A DNA stretch of 64,000 nt. Origin: Jannaschia pagri (lineage in GTDB: Bacteria; Pseudomonadota; Alphaproteobacteria; Rhodobacterales; Rhodobacteraceae). Made by a program: the position numbers and the translations under genes. The first letter of the stretch is position 1. Each line of letters opens with the position of its first letter. Under the pieces are notes generated by a model that made no database searches, was not told the DNA's origin, and saw only the letters and a program-made list of their open reading frames with translations. Shown here one piece after another: positions 24,709 to 34,266 of this stretch. Where the stretch lies: positions 868,001 to 932,000 of the forward strand of contig NZ_BPFH01000001.1 of the NCBI RefSeq assembly GCF_019655435.1, read 5' to 3'.

Positions 24709-25904
24709 CCGACAGCCCCCGCAGCGCGCTGAACCGCGCGGTGCGGGACCACCACGGGCGGCTGGTGGCAAGCCTGGCCAGCCGCTCCGGCGACATCGCC
24801 GCCGCCGAGGACGCCCTGTCGGAGGCCTGCCTGCGAGCCCTGCCCGCCTGGGAGGCGCGGGGCGTCCCATCATCGCCGGAGGCCTGGCTGCTGACCACCG
24901 CGCGCAACGTCCTGCGCGACCGCTGGAAGAGCGCGGCCTACCGGATGGAGACGGCCGAAGACGATGCCCCCGAGCAGGGAGAGGAGCCGATGGAGCTGCA
25001 AGACATACCCGATGACCGGCTCAAGCTGATGTTCGTCTGCGCCCATCCGGCCATCGCGCGCGAGGTGCGCACACCGCTGATGCTCCAGACCGTCATCGGG
25101 TTGGAGCCCGCCCGCATGGCGCCCGCCTTTGCCATGGCTGCCCCCGCGCTGGCACAGCGCCTCGTGCGGGCCAAGCGCAAGATCAAAGAGGCGCGCATCG
25201 CGTTCACGGTGCCGGATGCCGACGATCTCGCCCCCCGTTTGGGCGCCGTGTTGGAGGCGATCTATGGCGCCTACGCCATTACCTTCCAGGACCGGGCGGT
25301 CGAGTTGGTCGATGACCTGGCGACCGAGGCGCTGTACCTGGCCGATTTCGTCGTCGAAACCCTGCCGGAAGAGCCAGAGGCGCTAGGCCTCGCCGCGTTG
25401 TTGAACTTTTCCCATGCCCGTCGCGAGGGCGCAGACCCCCACCGTTTCGTGCCCCTGGCCGACCAGGATCCAAGCCGCTGGAACCCGCGCCGCACGGCCC
25501 GTGCCGTTAACCTGCTGCGCCGCGCAGGCGGGTTGGGACGCATGGGACCCTTCCAACTCGAAGCCGCAATCCAAGCCGTCCATGCCGACCGCGCGCGCAG
25601 CGGCAGAACCGATTGGGCCGCCATCGCCCAGCTCTATGCCGGGCTGGTCCACCTTGCCCCGACGCTTGGCGCCCGCGTGGCCCAAGCGGCAGCAATCGGT
25701 GAATGGCAAGGGCCCGACGCGGGGTTGACCACGCTTGCCAAGATAGAGGCCCCCACCCTGGATGCCTTCCAACCCTATCACGCGACCCGCGCCCACCTGC
25801 TCGCGCGTGCAGGGCGCACGGAGGATGCGCGCGAGGCCTATGACCGCGCGATAGAGCTGACGACGGACCAAACGGTCCGGGAGTGGCTGTTGGCGCAGAG
25901 ATAG
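24705..25904 (+). CDS. ECF42-type RNA polymerase sigma factor with C-terminal extension
   Basis: A 399-residue protein with sigma-70 region 2 (about residues 8-75, including AEDALSEACLRAL and PEAWLLTTARNVLRDRWK), region 4 (about 105-165, with LKLMFVCAHPAI and RLVRAKRKIKEARI), and a large C-terminal domain (about 180-399) of DUF6596/TPR-like helices, ending in LLARAGRTEDAREAYDRAIELT. This arrangement and the DGPF partner define group ECF42, which uses its C-terminal extension instead of an anti-sigma factor; none is encoded here. The ATG at 24705 lies in the YciI stop. What signal activates it is unknown. Confidence 0.9.
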   Translation: MTDSPRSALNRAVRDHHGRLVASLASRSGDIAAAEDALSEACLRALPAWEARGVPSSPEAWLLTTARNVLRDRWKSAAYRMETAEDDAPEQGEEPMELQDIPDDRLKLMFVCAHPAIAREVRTPLMLQTVIGLEPARMAPAFAMAAPALAQRLVRAKRKIKEARIAFTVPDADDLAPRLGAVLEAIYGAYAITFQDRAVELVDDLATEALYLADFVVETLPEEPEALGLAALLNFSHARREGADPHRFVPLADQDPSRWNPRRTARAVNLLRRAGGLGRMGPFQLEAAIQAVHADRARSGRTDWAAIAQLYAGLVHLAPTLGARVAQAAAIGEWQGPDAGLTTLAKIEAPTLDAFQPYHATRAHLLARAGRTEDAREAYDRAIELTTDQTVREWLLAQR

Positions 25905-26158
25905 ACGCGGAGCCGCTCGGGTCAGAGTTTCACGTGGTTCTCAGGTCGCTATGGACGGGTTTCGGCCCCGTTGAAAGCTTTGGTGACGCTGCCTCAGGCG
26001 GGCCGGTCGAGGTTCGTCTGATTGGTGACGTCGTCCGCCCAAACCGCGATCCGACCAAGGTCGTGGCGCAGCCTTGCGGACGGAACGCTTGTGTCGACGC
26101 GCGTCACGCGCCCCCCCCACTGGCCCTCACGAAGCAAACGGAACGCCCCTCTCACCTC

Positions 26159-26905
26159 TCACGACATGACGTAATTCAGACCGAGACGCCCGCCGTCGAC
26201 ATAGATCGTCTCGCCGGTGACGTAGCTGGCCTTCTTCGAGCAGAGGAAAGACACCACATCACCGATTTCCCGAGCAGTCCCGGCACGGCCAAGAGGGGTC
26301 CGCGACATGGCCATCTTGAACGCCTCCGGGTTGGCGTTCACGCCTGCCATCATCTCGGTGTCGATGGAACCTGGTCCCACGGCGTTGACCCGGATGTTGT
26401 TCTTGGCGAGGGCCAAAGCGGCCACTTTGGTGATCTGCATGACACCCCCCTTGGAGGCGCAGTAGGCCGGGATCGCGGGAATGGCGACCTGGGCGTTGAT
26501 CGACGACATGTTCACGATGGAGCCTTCGATGCCGTTCTCAACCATGGCCCGCGCGGCCCGCTGGGTGGCGACGAAAACGCCACGCAGATTGACGGCCAGA
26601 ACCTTGTCGAAGGTCTCCAGATCATAGCTCAGAAAGTCACCCGGTAGGGCGATACCCGCGTTGTTCACAAGCGCGCTGACAGGACCGTGCTCAGCTTCGA
26701 TCCTGTCAAACAGGGCTAGGATCGCATCAGAGTCGCCGAAATCGCAGACGTAGCCTGCACCGCCTAGGTCTGCGGCGGCGGCGATGACACTTTCGCGAAC
26801 ATCGGCAAGGATGACCTTATAGCCGTCTTCGGCCAATGCCGCAGCACAGGCGTGTCCGATGCCCTGCGCACCCCCGGAAATCAGGGCAATGGGTGTATCG
26901 CTCAT
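26159..26905 (-). CDS. SDR family oxidoreductase
   Basis: A 248-residue classical SDR: ISGGAQGIG cofactor motif (about residues 9-17), NNAGIA (about 82-87), catalytic Ser in VNMSSINAQ (about 132-140) and YCASK (about 151-155), ending ETIYVDGGRLGLNYV. It is the last gene of the oxidase-hyuA-hyuB operon. Two starts compete: the ATG at 26914 overlaps the hyuB stop but touches the AGAGGA box, whereas the ATG at 26905 is nine bases from it and is preferred. It probably oxidises or reduces an intermediate of the same pathway. Confidence 0.83.
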   Translation of the reverse strand: MSDTPIALISGGAQGIGHACAAALAEDGYKVILADVRESVIAAAADLGGAGYVCDFGDSDAILALFDRIEAEHGPVSALVNNAGIALPGDFLSYDLETFDKVLAVNLRGVFVATQRAARAMVENGIEGSIVNMSSINAQVAIPAIPAYCASKGGVMQITKVAALALAKNNIRVNAVGPGSIDTEMMAGVNANPEAFKMAMSRTPLGRAGTAREIGDVVSFLCSKKASYVTGETIYVDGGRLGLNYVMS

Positions 26906-26910
26906 GTCAG

Positions 26911-28563
26911 TCATTCCTCTTCATAGCCATAATCGGCCTTGGCCTGCTCTGGTGTGATAAAGCCTGCGGCCAGGTCCTCTGCAATCCGTTCGCGGGTTCG
27001 TCCGGCAGGGGGGCCGTATCCACCCCCGCCCGGCAGGCTGAGGCGCAAGCGCTGCCCGGATTTGACGAACTGACGGCCCTTGGCGCGAAGCTCCGTCCCA
27101 TCGGTCAGCGTCACCCGACCTGCACCGCCCGGCATTCCCCCGTTGCGCCCTTGGGCCGGGTTCTGGACCCGATCGAACATCGCGTTGAAATAGAAATCGT
27201 AGCCCGCGCGCGGCGCGATCTCGATGGTTTGCCCAAGACCGCCACGGGTGGTCCCTGCCCCACCGGATCCGGCGCGCAAGTCCTTGCGCCAGACGATGAT
27301 CGGCCCGACCTGCTCGGTCGCCTCGACGCTCATGGTTGAGACGCCAGACGGGAAGGCCGTGGCGGACAGCCCGTCGACCCCGGCCCGCGCGCCCGTGCCG
27401 CCCGAGTTGAACATCAGCACCTCTCGGTTGGGCAAACCGCTGTTGGGATCAGACGCGCGGGACGAAATCTGGATATTCCACAGGGCCGACGCCCCTTCTG
27501 CCGGGACCGTGTCTGGAAGCGCCTGGTGCAGCGCCCCAAGGACCACGTCCGGCACCAGATGCCCCATCACGTGGCGGACGGACACCGGCGCCGGGCGTTT
27601 CGCCGCCAGGATACAGCCCTCGGGCGCGGTAACGTGAAACGGCTCCAATGAGCCCGTATTGTTGGGCACTTGGGGGGCAATCGCGCATTTCAGGCCGTAA
27701 CAGGCATAGGCGCGGGTGTAGACCTCGGGGCAATTGACGCCAAACCGGCTCATGCCGCTTGTACCGGCGAAATCGGCCCGCACTTTGTCCCCAGAAATGT
27801 CGAGGCGAACCGCCAAATGCACGGGGGCCTCGTACCCGTCGACCTGCATTGTATGGGTGAATGTCCCGTCCGGCACGGCGGCGATTGCGGCCCGCGTGGC
27901 CGCCCGACTGGTTTCGATGATGAAATCGGACAAACCATCCAGGTCATCTATGCCGAACTCATCCAGCATGGCCTGCAAGCGGCGGTCGCCCGCTTCGTTG
28001 CACGCAGCCAAGGAATAGATGTCGCCCACGGTTTGGTCTGGCGTGCGCACATTGGCTCGGATCAGACGCAGCAGGTCTTTCGAGACCTGCCCGCGGTCGG
28101 CGAATTTCATGATCGGGATCAGCAGACCCTCTTCAAAGACTTCGGTGCCATCGGGTCCAAAACCGCGCCCGCCGATGTCCACCACATGGGCCGTGCAGGC
28201 AAAGTACCCGATGTGCGCGCCTCTGCGGAACACAGGGGTCACGATGGTGATGTCGTGGAGATGGCCGGTGCCCAGCCAGGGGTCATTGGTGATGAGGACA
28301 TCGCCCTCGAACATGTCCTCGGCGCCGATCTCTGTCACGAAATGCGTCACGCTCTCGGCCATGGCATTCACATGGCCCGGCGTCCCGGTAACGGCCTGGG
28401 CGATCATCCGGGCTTGCCGGTCAAAGAGCCCCGCAGACAGATCCCCCGCCTCCCGCACGGAGGTCGAAAATGCCGTGCGGATCAGGGTCGTCGCCTGTTC
28501 CTCGACCACCGCGATCAGGCGGTTCCACATGATCTGAAAGTCTATGGTGCTGGGCGTCGTCAT
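26911..28563 (-). CDS. hyuB: Hydantoinase B/oxoprolinase family protein
   Basis: A 550-residue HyuB-type subunit. Recognisable parts are the start region RLIAVVEEQATTLIRTAFST, TNDPWLGTGHLHDITIV (about residues 90-106), the segment VRHVMGHLVPDVVLGALHQA (about 325-345) and the C-terminal LSLPGGGGYGPP. With HyuA it forms ATP-dependent amidohydrolases that open five-membered cyclic amides (N-methylhydantoin, 5-oxoproline) or carboxylate ketones; the pair alone does not tell which. It overlaps hyuA by ATGA. Confidence 0.88.
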   Translation of the reverse strand: MTTPSTIDFQIMWNRLIAVVEEQATTLIRTAFSTSVREAGDLSAGLFDRQARMIAQAVTGTPGHVNAMAESVTHFVTEIGAEDMFEGDVLITNDPWLGTGHLHDITIVTPVFRRGAHIGYFACTAHVVDIGGRGFGPDGTEVFEEGLLIPIMKFADRGQVSKDLLRLIRANVRTPDQTVGDIYSLAACNEAGDRRLQAMLDEFGIDDLDGLSDFIIETSRAATRAAIAAVPDGTFTHTMQVDGYEAPVHLAVRLDISGDKVRADFAGTSGMSRFGVNCPEVYTRAYACYGLKCAIAPQVPNNTGSLEPFHVTAPEGCILAAKRPAPVSVRHVMGHLVPDVVLGALHQALPDTVPAEGASALWNIQISSRASDPNSGLPNREVLMFNSGGTGARAGVDGLSATAFPSGVSTMSVEATEQVGPIIVWRKDLRAGSGGAGTTRGGLGQTIEIAPRAGYDFYFNAMFDRVQNPAQGRNGGMPGGAGRVTLTDGTELRAKGRQFVKSGQRLRLSLPGGGGYGPPAGRTRERIAEDLAAGFITPEQAKADYGYEEE

Positions 28564-30647
28564 GGCGCGTCCTCTTTGCGGGTCAGACGCAGACTGCCGT
28601 CCCCTTGCCCTGTGGCGCGGTAGGCCGAGGTCACGATGGTCGTCGTCTCCGACTCGATGATGACCGCAGGCCCGTCAAAGGTGATGCCAGGGGTAAGCGT
28701 TTCGCGCGCGACCTCTTGGGCCGCCACCATTTGCCGACGGGCCGCATCGAAGACCTGGCGCCTGCGCAACGGCTCTGCGGTCGGGCCGGGATTGTATCGC
28801 GCGGCCTGGGGCACCTCTGGCAAGACGGTCGCCACGACGAGGGACCAATTGGTGATCTCGCACGCCAGGCCCTCGATGGTGCGACCGAACAGGGTACGAT
28901 AGGCCCCTTCGAACGCCTCCAAAATCAGGGCCGCGTCCTCTGGGGCGAACCTCCGATGCGGCAGCCGCACCGGGATTTCCCATCCTTGTCCGCTATAGCG
29001 CATGAAAGCCGTCAGCTGCGTCCGGGTTTCGGCGTCCCCCGCGCCGGAGCGCACGAACGCCGATGCCTCCGCCTGCAAGTCGGCCAGCATCGCGTTGACG
29101 GCGGTCGCGTCAAAGTCGGACATGCGCTGGAACAGCCCTTGGGTCGCCTCATAGCTGAACGGTGCCTTGAGAAAGCCAATGGCCGAACCGACCCCTGCGC
29201 CGGGTGGGATTAGCAAGTCGCGGATCCCCAGCTTTTCGCAAAGACGGCAGGCATGGAGCGGCGCGCCACCCCCGAAGCCAACCATCGTAAAGTGCTCAAT
29301 GTCGCGCCCGTTTTCCACCGTGTGGACACGGGCTGCGTTGGCCATGTTTTCGTCCACAAGTTCGGTCACCCCAAACGCAGCCTCGCGCGTGCTGATGCCC
29401 ATGGGCATGCCCAGTGTCCCTTGAACCGCTTGGTCGGACAGGTCCGTCGACAAGGGGATCGCGCCACCGGCAAAGGCATCGGGGTCAAGCCTGCCAAGCA
29501 ACAGGTTGCTGTCGGTCACGGTCGGCTCCGCCCCCCCGCGCTGGTAGCAGGCGGGACCCGGTTCCGACCCGGCCGATCTTGGTCCCACTTGGATCCGCCC
29601 CATGGCGTCAATGGAGGCGATGGACCCGCCGCCCGCGCCAATCTCGACCATCTCGACCACCGGGGTCGACACTACCATGCCGGAGCCTTTCTTGAAGCGG
29701 TAGGTTCGGGCCACCTCAAAGGTGTTTGCGGTTTTCGGGGCACCCTCCTCGATCAAACAGATCTTGGCCGTCGTCCCCCCCATGTCAAAGCTGAGGACCT
29801 TGTCCAAACCATGGGCCCGGGCAAAATTCGCGGCGTAGATCGCACCGCCCGCTGGACCGGATTCAAGCAGGCGAACGGGCTGCTCCACCGCGTCTTCGAC
29901 CGACATCAACCCACCGCCCGAATGGAGCATGAATACCGGGGCCGACACATCCTCCGCCCGCAACCTCGAGACGAGACGCCCCAAATAGGCCGCCACCCGA
30001 GGTTGGACATAGGCGTTCGCGATCACCGTGTTGAAGCGCGGCAGTTCCCGCATCTGGGGCGACACCACCGAAGAAATCGAGACAAACACATCCGGCAACG
30101 CCTTGCGGAGCGCCGCAGCCATGGCGACCTCGTGGGCATCATTAGCGTAGGAATGCATCAAGCCGATGGCCACGGCCTCGTAGCCGCCCGCTCTGATTGT
30201 CTCGACCATCGCCGCGACCTCAGCGGGGTCCAGCGCCAGCAACACCTCCCCCGCTGGTCCCATCCGCTCATTGAGGGTGAGGCGGCCCTTGCGCGGCACC
30301 AAGGGCGTCGGCAGCGTCAGGTTGAGGTCATATTGCTCGAACCGGTTCTCCGACCGCATCTCGATCACATCCCGGAACCCCTCCGTGGTGATGAACGCCA
30401 TCTTGGCGCCGCGCCGCTCGATCAGGGCATTGGTGACCAGCGTGGTCCCGTGGATCACTTGGCCAATGGCTTGCAAGGGCACACCGGCCTGCTGCGCGGC
30501 CAAAGACATCCCATCCAAGATGGCCTGTTCCGGGTGCGCATAATCCGTCAGGACCTTGCAGGTCGTCAGGTCCTCGCCGTTGGAGAGGGCGACATCCGTG
30601 AACGTACCGCCGATATCAACGCCGACGCGAATGGGCTGTTGGGACAT
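28560..30647 (-). CDS. hyuA: Hydantoinase A/oxoprolinase family protein
   Basis: A 695-residue HyuA-type subunit with the ASKHA ATPase fold. RVGVDIGGTFTDVAL is the phosphate-1 loop at the N-terminus (about residues 6-20), FDMGGTTAKICL is the second nucleotide motif (about 290-301), and GFGGGAPLHACRLCEKLG (about 450-467) is the adenosine region. The C-terminal domain ends in TFDGPAVIIESETTTIVT, typical of the family. It starts three bases after the oxidase gene stop. Acetone carboxylase and acetophenone carboxylase subunits are alternatives within the same superfamily. Confidence 0.88.
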   Translation of the reverse strand: MSQQPIRVGVDIGGTFTDVALSNGEDLTTCKVLTDYAHPEQAILDGMSLAAQQAGVPLQAIGQVIHGTTLVTNALIERRGAKMAFITTEGFRDVIEMRSENRFEQYDLNLTLPTPLVPRKGRLTLNERMGPAGEVLLALDPAEVAAMVETIRAGGYEAVAIGLMHSYANDAHEVAMAAALRKALPDVFVSISSVVSPQMRELPRFNTVIANAYVQPRVAAYLGRLVSRLRAEDVSAPVFMLHSGGGLMSVEDAVEQPVRLLESGPAGGAIYAANFARAHGLDKVLSFDMGGTTAKICLIEEGAPKTANTFEVARTYRFKKGSGMVVSTPVVEMVEIGAGGGSIASIDAMGRIQVGPRSAGSEPGPACYQRGGAEPTVTDSNLLLGRLDPDAFAGGAIPLSTDLSDQAVQGTLGMPMGISTREAAFGVTELVDENMANAARVHTVENGRDIEHFTMVGFGGGAPLHACRLCEKLGIRDLLIPPGAGVGSAIGFLKAPFSYEATQGLFQRMSDFDATAVNAMLADLQAEASAFVRSGAGDAETRTQLTAFMRYSGQGWEIPVRLPHRRFAPEDAALILEAFEGAYRTLFGRTIEGLACEITNWSLVVATVLPEVPQAARYNPGPTAEPLRRRQVFDAARRQMVAAQEVARETLTPGITFDGPAVIIESETTTIVTSAYRATGQGDGSLRLTRKEDAP

Positions 30648-30650
30648 GGA

Positions 30651-31925
30651 TCAGAGACTTCTTAGAATTTGGTTGGCGGTAAACGCCGTTTGATACAGAC
30701 GCGACATGATGGGCGCGGATGGAACGGTTTGCACGTCCGTTAGGGGCAAGGGCAGATCGGAAGGATCTCGGCCCATCAGCAACCCGGCAATGGCCTCTCC
30801 GAAGACCGTCCCGGTCGTGATGCCCCGTCCGTTGTAGCCAATCGCCGTATAGAGACCCCGGTCCAAGTTATAGACCCTGGGCAGGTAATCGGGCGTCATC
30901 GCAATCTGACCGTGCCAGGCCCGCTCAAAGGTCACAGCCCCCAGGTCGGAAAACAGCCGACGCAATTGCTTGCGCGCCCAGCGTTGGGACAGGCCCTGTC
31001 CGACACTTCCAACGATTGTGCCCATGGAGCCAATAATCAACCGATCCGACATATCCCGGCGGAGCGAGAACATGATGCGACCCGTATCCCAAAGGCCCTG
31101 ACGCTCCGGCAGGATACGGGCCACGCGATCCCCCAGCGGCGCGGTCGCCAACTGGAAATACGGGATCATCGTGAATACGCGTTTGAGATCAGGCCAGAGG
31201 TCGTCCGTATAGGCATTGGTGCCAAGCACGACGAACTTGGCGTTGACCAAACCCTGGTCGGTCTCGACCGTCCAGCCGCCGCCCTGTTTTCGCAGTTGCT
31301 TGGCCCTCACGCCGGTGCTGATCCTGGCCCCCGCACCCCGCGCCGCACGGGCCAGGCCACGGCAGTACCCCATCGGGTTTATGGTGCCCGCGCGGTGATC
31401 CAACAGGCCGCCAAAGAACACATCCGTCCCGACTTTGTCCGCCATCTCTTGGCGGGTCAAAAGCTGGACAGGCGCACCAAGCCGATCCCAATCCTCGAAC
31501 CGCGCCTTAAGGCCCGCGTAGCCCGAAGGCGCATGGGCCGCGTGGAGCGTACCGGTCTTGGTGACCTCGCACCGAATTTGGTGCCGCTCGATCAGGTCGA
31601 AGACCTTTTGCGGGGCCTCTCCGAAGCGCCGGACAAATCGCGGCCCGTAGGTCTCACCCAACCGGGCGTAGACCTGCGCCGGAGGACGCCAGACGCCTGC
31701 GTTGACCAAACCCACGTTCCGGCCGGACCCGCCGTGCCCAATGCGCTCCGCCTCAAGCACATGCGCCGAAAACCCCTGTTCCGCACAGTGAAGCGCCGTG
31801 GACAGACCTGTGATGCCCCCACCGACAATGGCCACGTCCACATCGGACCCGTCCATCAAAGGGTTGACGTAGTCTTCTTCCGCCGACGACCGGTCCCAGA
31901 GCGACACGGCATCCGTTCGATCCAT
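30651..31925 (-). CDS. FAD-dependent amine oxidase/DAO family oxidoreductase
   Basis: A 424-residue flavoprotein. The N-terminal FAD-binding motif VDVAIVGGGITGLSTALHC (about residues 28-46) is followed by GHGGSGRNVGLVNAG, as in gamma-glutamylputrescine oxidase (PuuB) and related DAO-family enzymes, and the C-terminal flavin motif is TAIGYNGRGITTGTVFG (about 367-383). It oxidises an amine or amino-acid C-N bond with oxygen. The ATG at 31925 is chosen over the upstream ATG at 32003, whose extension lies in the promoter of the divergent rhodanese gene. It is the first gene of the operon with hyuA, hyuB and an SDR. Confidence 0.85.
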   Translation of the reverse strand: MDRTDAVSLWDRSSAEEDYVNPLMDGSDVDVAIVGGGITGLSTALHCAEQGFSAHVLEAERIGHGGSGRNVGLVNAGVWRPPAQVYARLGETYGPRFVRRFGEAPQKVFDLIERHQIRCEVTKTGTLHAAHAPSGYAGLKARFEDWDRLGAPVQLLTRQEMADKVGTDVFFGGLLDHRAGTINPMGYCRGLARAARGAGARISTGVRAKQLRKQGGGWTVETDQGLVNAKFVVLGTNAYTDDLWPDLKRVFTMIPYFQLATAPLGDRVARILPERQGLWDTGRIMFSLRRDMSDRLIIGSMGTIVGSVGQGLSQRWARKQLRRLFSDLGAVTFERAWHGQIAMTPDYLPRVYNLDRGLYTAIGYNGRGITTGTVFGEAIAGLLMGRDPSDLPLPLTDVQTVPSAPIMSRLYQTAFTANQILRSL

Positions 31926-32047
31926 TGGAGAACCCCGTGATATGTTCTGCGACGCAGCCCGCACACCGGCACGAGGGTTGCACGCGGCCAAAGACGGTGT
32001 CAATTTTCGGCGCTTCTGTTCAACGTCGCAGCCCCCCAGGAGGAGAC

Positions 32048-32443
32048 ATGCTCCGAACCTCAGCCGCTGAAATGGTCAAAAACGCCCGCGCCCGCATCAA
32101 GGAGATCGAAACAGAGGACCTCATCCAGATGGTCGATGACCCGAGCGTCGTCATTGTCGATATTCGAGACATCCGGGAGCGGCAGCGCACCGGCGCGATC
32201 CCTGGGTCGGTCCATGCGCCACGCGGCATGATCGAGTTCTGGGTCGATCCCGCCAGCCCCTACCACAAAGAGGTCTTTGCCCAGGACGGCAAAACCTACG
32301 TGTTCCACTGCGCCTCCGGCTGGCGCTCGGCACTGACCGTGGCCACGCTTCAAGACATGGGGTTTGAGGCCGCGCACCTGAAAGACGGCTTTACGTCATG
32401 GGCGGACAAAGGGGGTCCGATTACGCCGGTGGAAAAGGCATAA
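32048..32443 (+). CDS. Rhodanese-like domain protein
   Basis: A 131-residue single-domain rhodanese. The domain runs from IVDIRDIRERQRTGAIPGSV (about residues 35-54) to the active-site loop CASGWRS (about 92-98, Cys 92) and ends with LKDGFTSWADKGGP. No signal peptide, so cytosolic sulfurtransferase or phosphatase-like function. AGGAGGAG precedes the ATG at 32048. It is divergent from the oxidase operon across about 120 bases, which may be a shared regulatory region. Confidence 0.88.
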   Translation: MLRTSAAEMVKNARARIKEIETEDLIQMVDDPSVVIVDIRDIRERQRTGAIPGSVHAPRGMIEFWVDPASPYHKEVFAQDGKTYVFHCASGWRSALTVATLQDMGFEAAHLKDGFTSWADKGGPITPVEKA

Positions 32444-32666
32444 GTCGGCGGGGTGGAGCCTGGGCAGAGCGCGTGCCGCTGTCCGGGTCAAAACCTGTAA
32501 AGGCAGTCAGATGTTGTGCCAGGGATGTTCCCGGCGGGATTGGGACGACCGGGAGGCTTACAGGTCCCCCTGCGGCCGTGCCAAGCGGAGTACCTGTCGC
32601 GTCAGCGGCGGCTGGCCCAAAGACCACCGTGCTCTCCGCCCCCCCGCACCGACCAATCCGCCCTGG

Positions 32667-33449
32667 CTAGGTGGGCATGCCCACCGCCTGCCTGCCAGCG
32701 GCGGTCTTGAGCGAAAAGTCCTGGCCAAGCCACGGATCCGCCTGCGGGGTCGTCAGAAACGCAATGGCCTTTGCGACCCACGCCGGGCTGATGTGATCCT
32801 CCCAAGGGATCTGAGACACGGGGTTCACACCGCTCGACCAGATGCTGTGCTGCATTTGGGTGGCAACCGTTCCCGGCGACAGCCCGACAACCCGAATGCC
32901 TTTATCCTTAGCCTCCGTATGGGCAACGCCCGTGAGACGCAGAACCGCTGCCTTTGAAGCGCAATAGTGGGACCAGCCCTCCAAGGTGCTGTTGGCCGCG
33001 CCGGACGAGATGTTGACGATCGTGCCGCCACCCTCCTGGGCGGCCATGACCGGCATGGCATGGCGCAACCCGTGGTAGACCCCCTTCACGTTGACGTCGA
33101 TCACATCGCTCCAAGCCATTGGGTCGCTGTCCATGATCCGGGCAATGGGATCGATCAACCCGGCATTGTTGACGAACAGATCAAGGCGGCCCGTCCACGC
33201 CAAAGCGGCCTGAACCAAGTCAGCCACGGCCTGGCTGTTTGCCACGTCGGTCGGGATGGCCTGGGTATGGCCTCCGGCGTCTTCGATCTCGGCGGCGATG
33301 CGTGCGATGTCTTGGTCCGATCGCGCCGCGAGCACGACCTGCGCGCCTAGGGCCGCCAGATGCCGCGCGGTTGCTTCACCAATGCCCCGCGAGGCGCCGG
33401 TGACGATGGCCGTGGTCCCCGTCAGGTCGGGATGGGTTGGGTCAGCCAT
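32667..33449 (-). CDS. SDR family oxidoreductase
   Basis: A 260-residue classical SDR: TGASRGIGEA (about residues 18-27), NNAGLIDP (about 93-100), Ser in VNISSGAAN (about 148-156), YCASK (about 164-168), and SPGTVATQM. It resembles general 3-oxoacyl-ACP reductase-like enzymes. It is followed by 223 bases without a gene and preceded by 35 bases to the YceI gene on the same strand, so the two may be cotranscribed. Substrate unknown. Confidence 0.85.
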   Translation of the reverse strand: MADPTHPDLTGTTAIVTGASRGIGEATARHLAALGAQVVLAARSDQDIARIAAEIEDAGGHTQAIPTDVANSQAVADLVQAALAWTGRLDLFVNNAGLIDPIARIMDSDPMAWSDVIDVNVKGVYHGLRHAMPVMAAQEGGGTIVNISSGAANSTLEGWSHYCASKAAVLRLTGVAHTEAKDKGIRVVGLSPGTVATQMQHSIWSSGVNPVSQIPWEDHISPAWVAKAIAFLTTPQADPWLGQDFSLKTAAGRQAVGMPT

Positions 33450-33484
33450 GGGACGTCTCCTCTGAAAGGTTGGAGGTTGGGCGA

Positions 33485-34162
33485 TCAGCCCTCGTTCGGG
33501 CCTGCGAACCCCTCAACGTATCCCCAATTGCAGGGGACGTTCGTGTCCGCCGAGGCGGCAGGGATCGCGCTGCAATCGACCAGATCCACATGGACATCGA
33601 GATCAATCTCAAGGCCCGTCGGTGACCCTGGAAAGGCGATGAAATCCATGCCGAAATCTGTCCGCGTGATGGTGCCCGTCGCCTCAAACGAGGCCGTCCG
33701 GATCTCGTCGTAGTTCGGGATATACTCGGGGTAGGCGCGGTCGGCTTTCAGGGTGAAGTCCAGAACAATCGGAGCGGTGACCCCCAGCATCGTCAGGGTG
33801 CCCCCCATCTGGCCCGTTGTGTCAGAGGTCATGGTGATCTGGTCCGACACGAAGGTGACTTCGGGGAAGAGACCCACATTCAGGTAATCTGCGTTTCGGA
33901 TATGGGTGTCGCGACCCTCATGGTTCGAATTCACCGACGCCGCATCCACCGTGACAGTGATGCGAGAGTTCTCCGGCGCCTGTTCGTCGATCAGGAAGGT
34001 TCCACCGAACCTGTCAAAGCGTCCGACCGTACGGGCGAGATCCAGGTGATCGACCTCCCATCCGATATGCGCATGGCCCAAATCAAGGGTCCACTCCCTC
34101 GGTTCGGCGGCAAGGGGGGTGGCAAGCACCATCAGCGTGGGCGTCAGAAGTCGGTACAGCAT
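33485..34162 (-). CDS. YceI family periplasmic lipid-binding protein
   Basis: A 225-residue YceI family protein. A signal peptide (cleavage near LAAEP, residue 19) is followed by the lipocalin-like beta barrel: WTLDLGHAHIGWEVDHLD (about 24-41), FGGTFLIDE, HIRNADYLNVGLFPEVTF (about 86-103) and LTMLGVTAPIVLDFTL. Members bind isoprenoid or polyprenyl lipids. The C-terminal tail contains two Cys (VDCSA and NVPCNW) that could form a disulfide. It is divergent from the LysR gene. Confidence 0.9.
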   Translation of the reverse strand: MLYRLLTPTLMVLATPLAAEPREWTLDLGHAHIGWEVDHLDLARTVGRFDRFGGTFLIDEQAPENSRITVTVDAASVNSNHEGRDTHIRNADYLNVGLFPEVTFVSDQITMTSDTTGQMGGTLTMLGVTAPIVLDFTLKADRAYPEYIPNYDEIRTASFEATGTITRTDFGMDFIAFPGSPTGLEIDLDVHVDLVDCSAIPAASADTNVPCNWGYVEGFAGPNEG

Positions 34163-34266
34163 GGCAGCGTCCTATTGGTTGGGGTGGTGTTGGGTGCTGA
34201 GATGCCACGGGCCACTATTGCGCGATATGCCTTGCCGAACACTACCCCTTTGCGCATCTTGCACAG

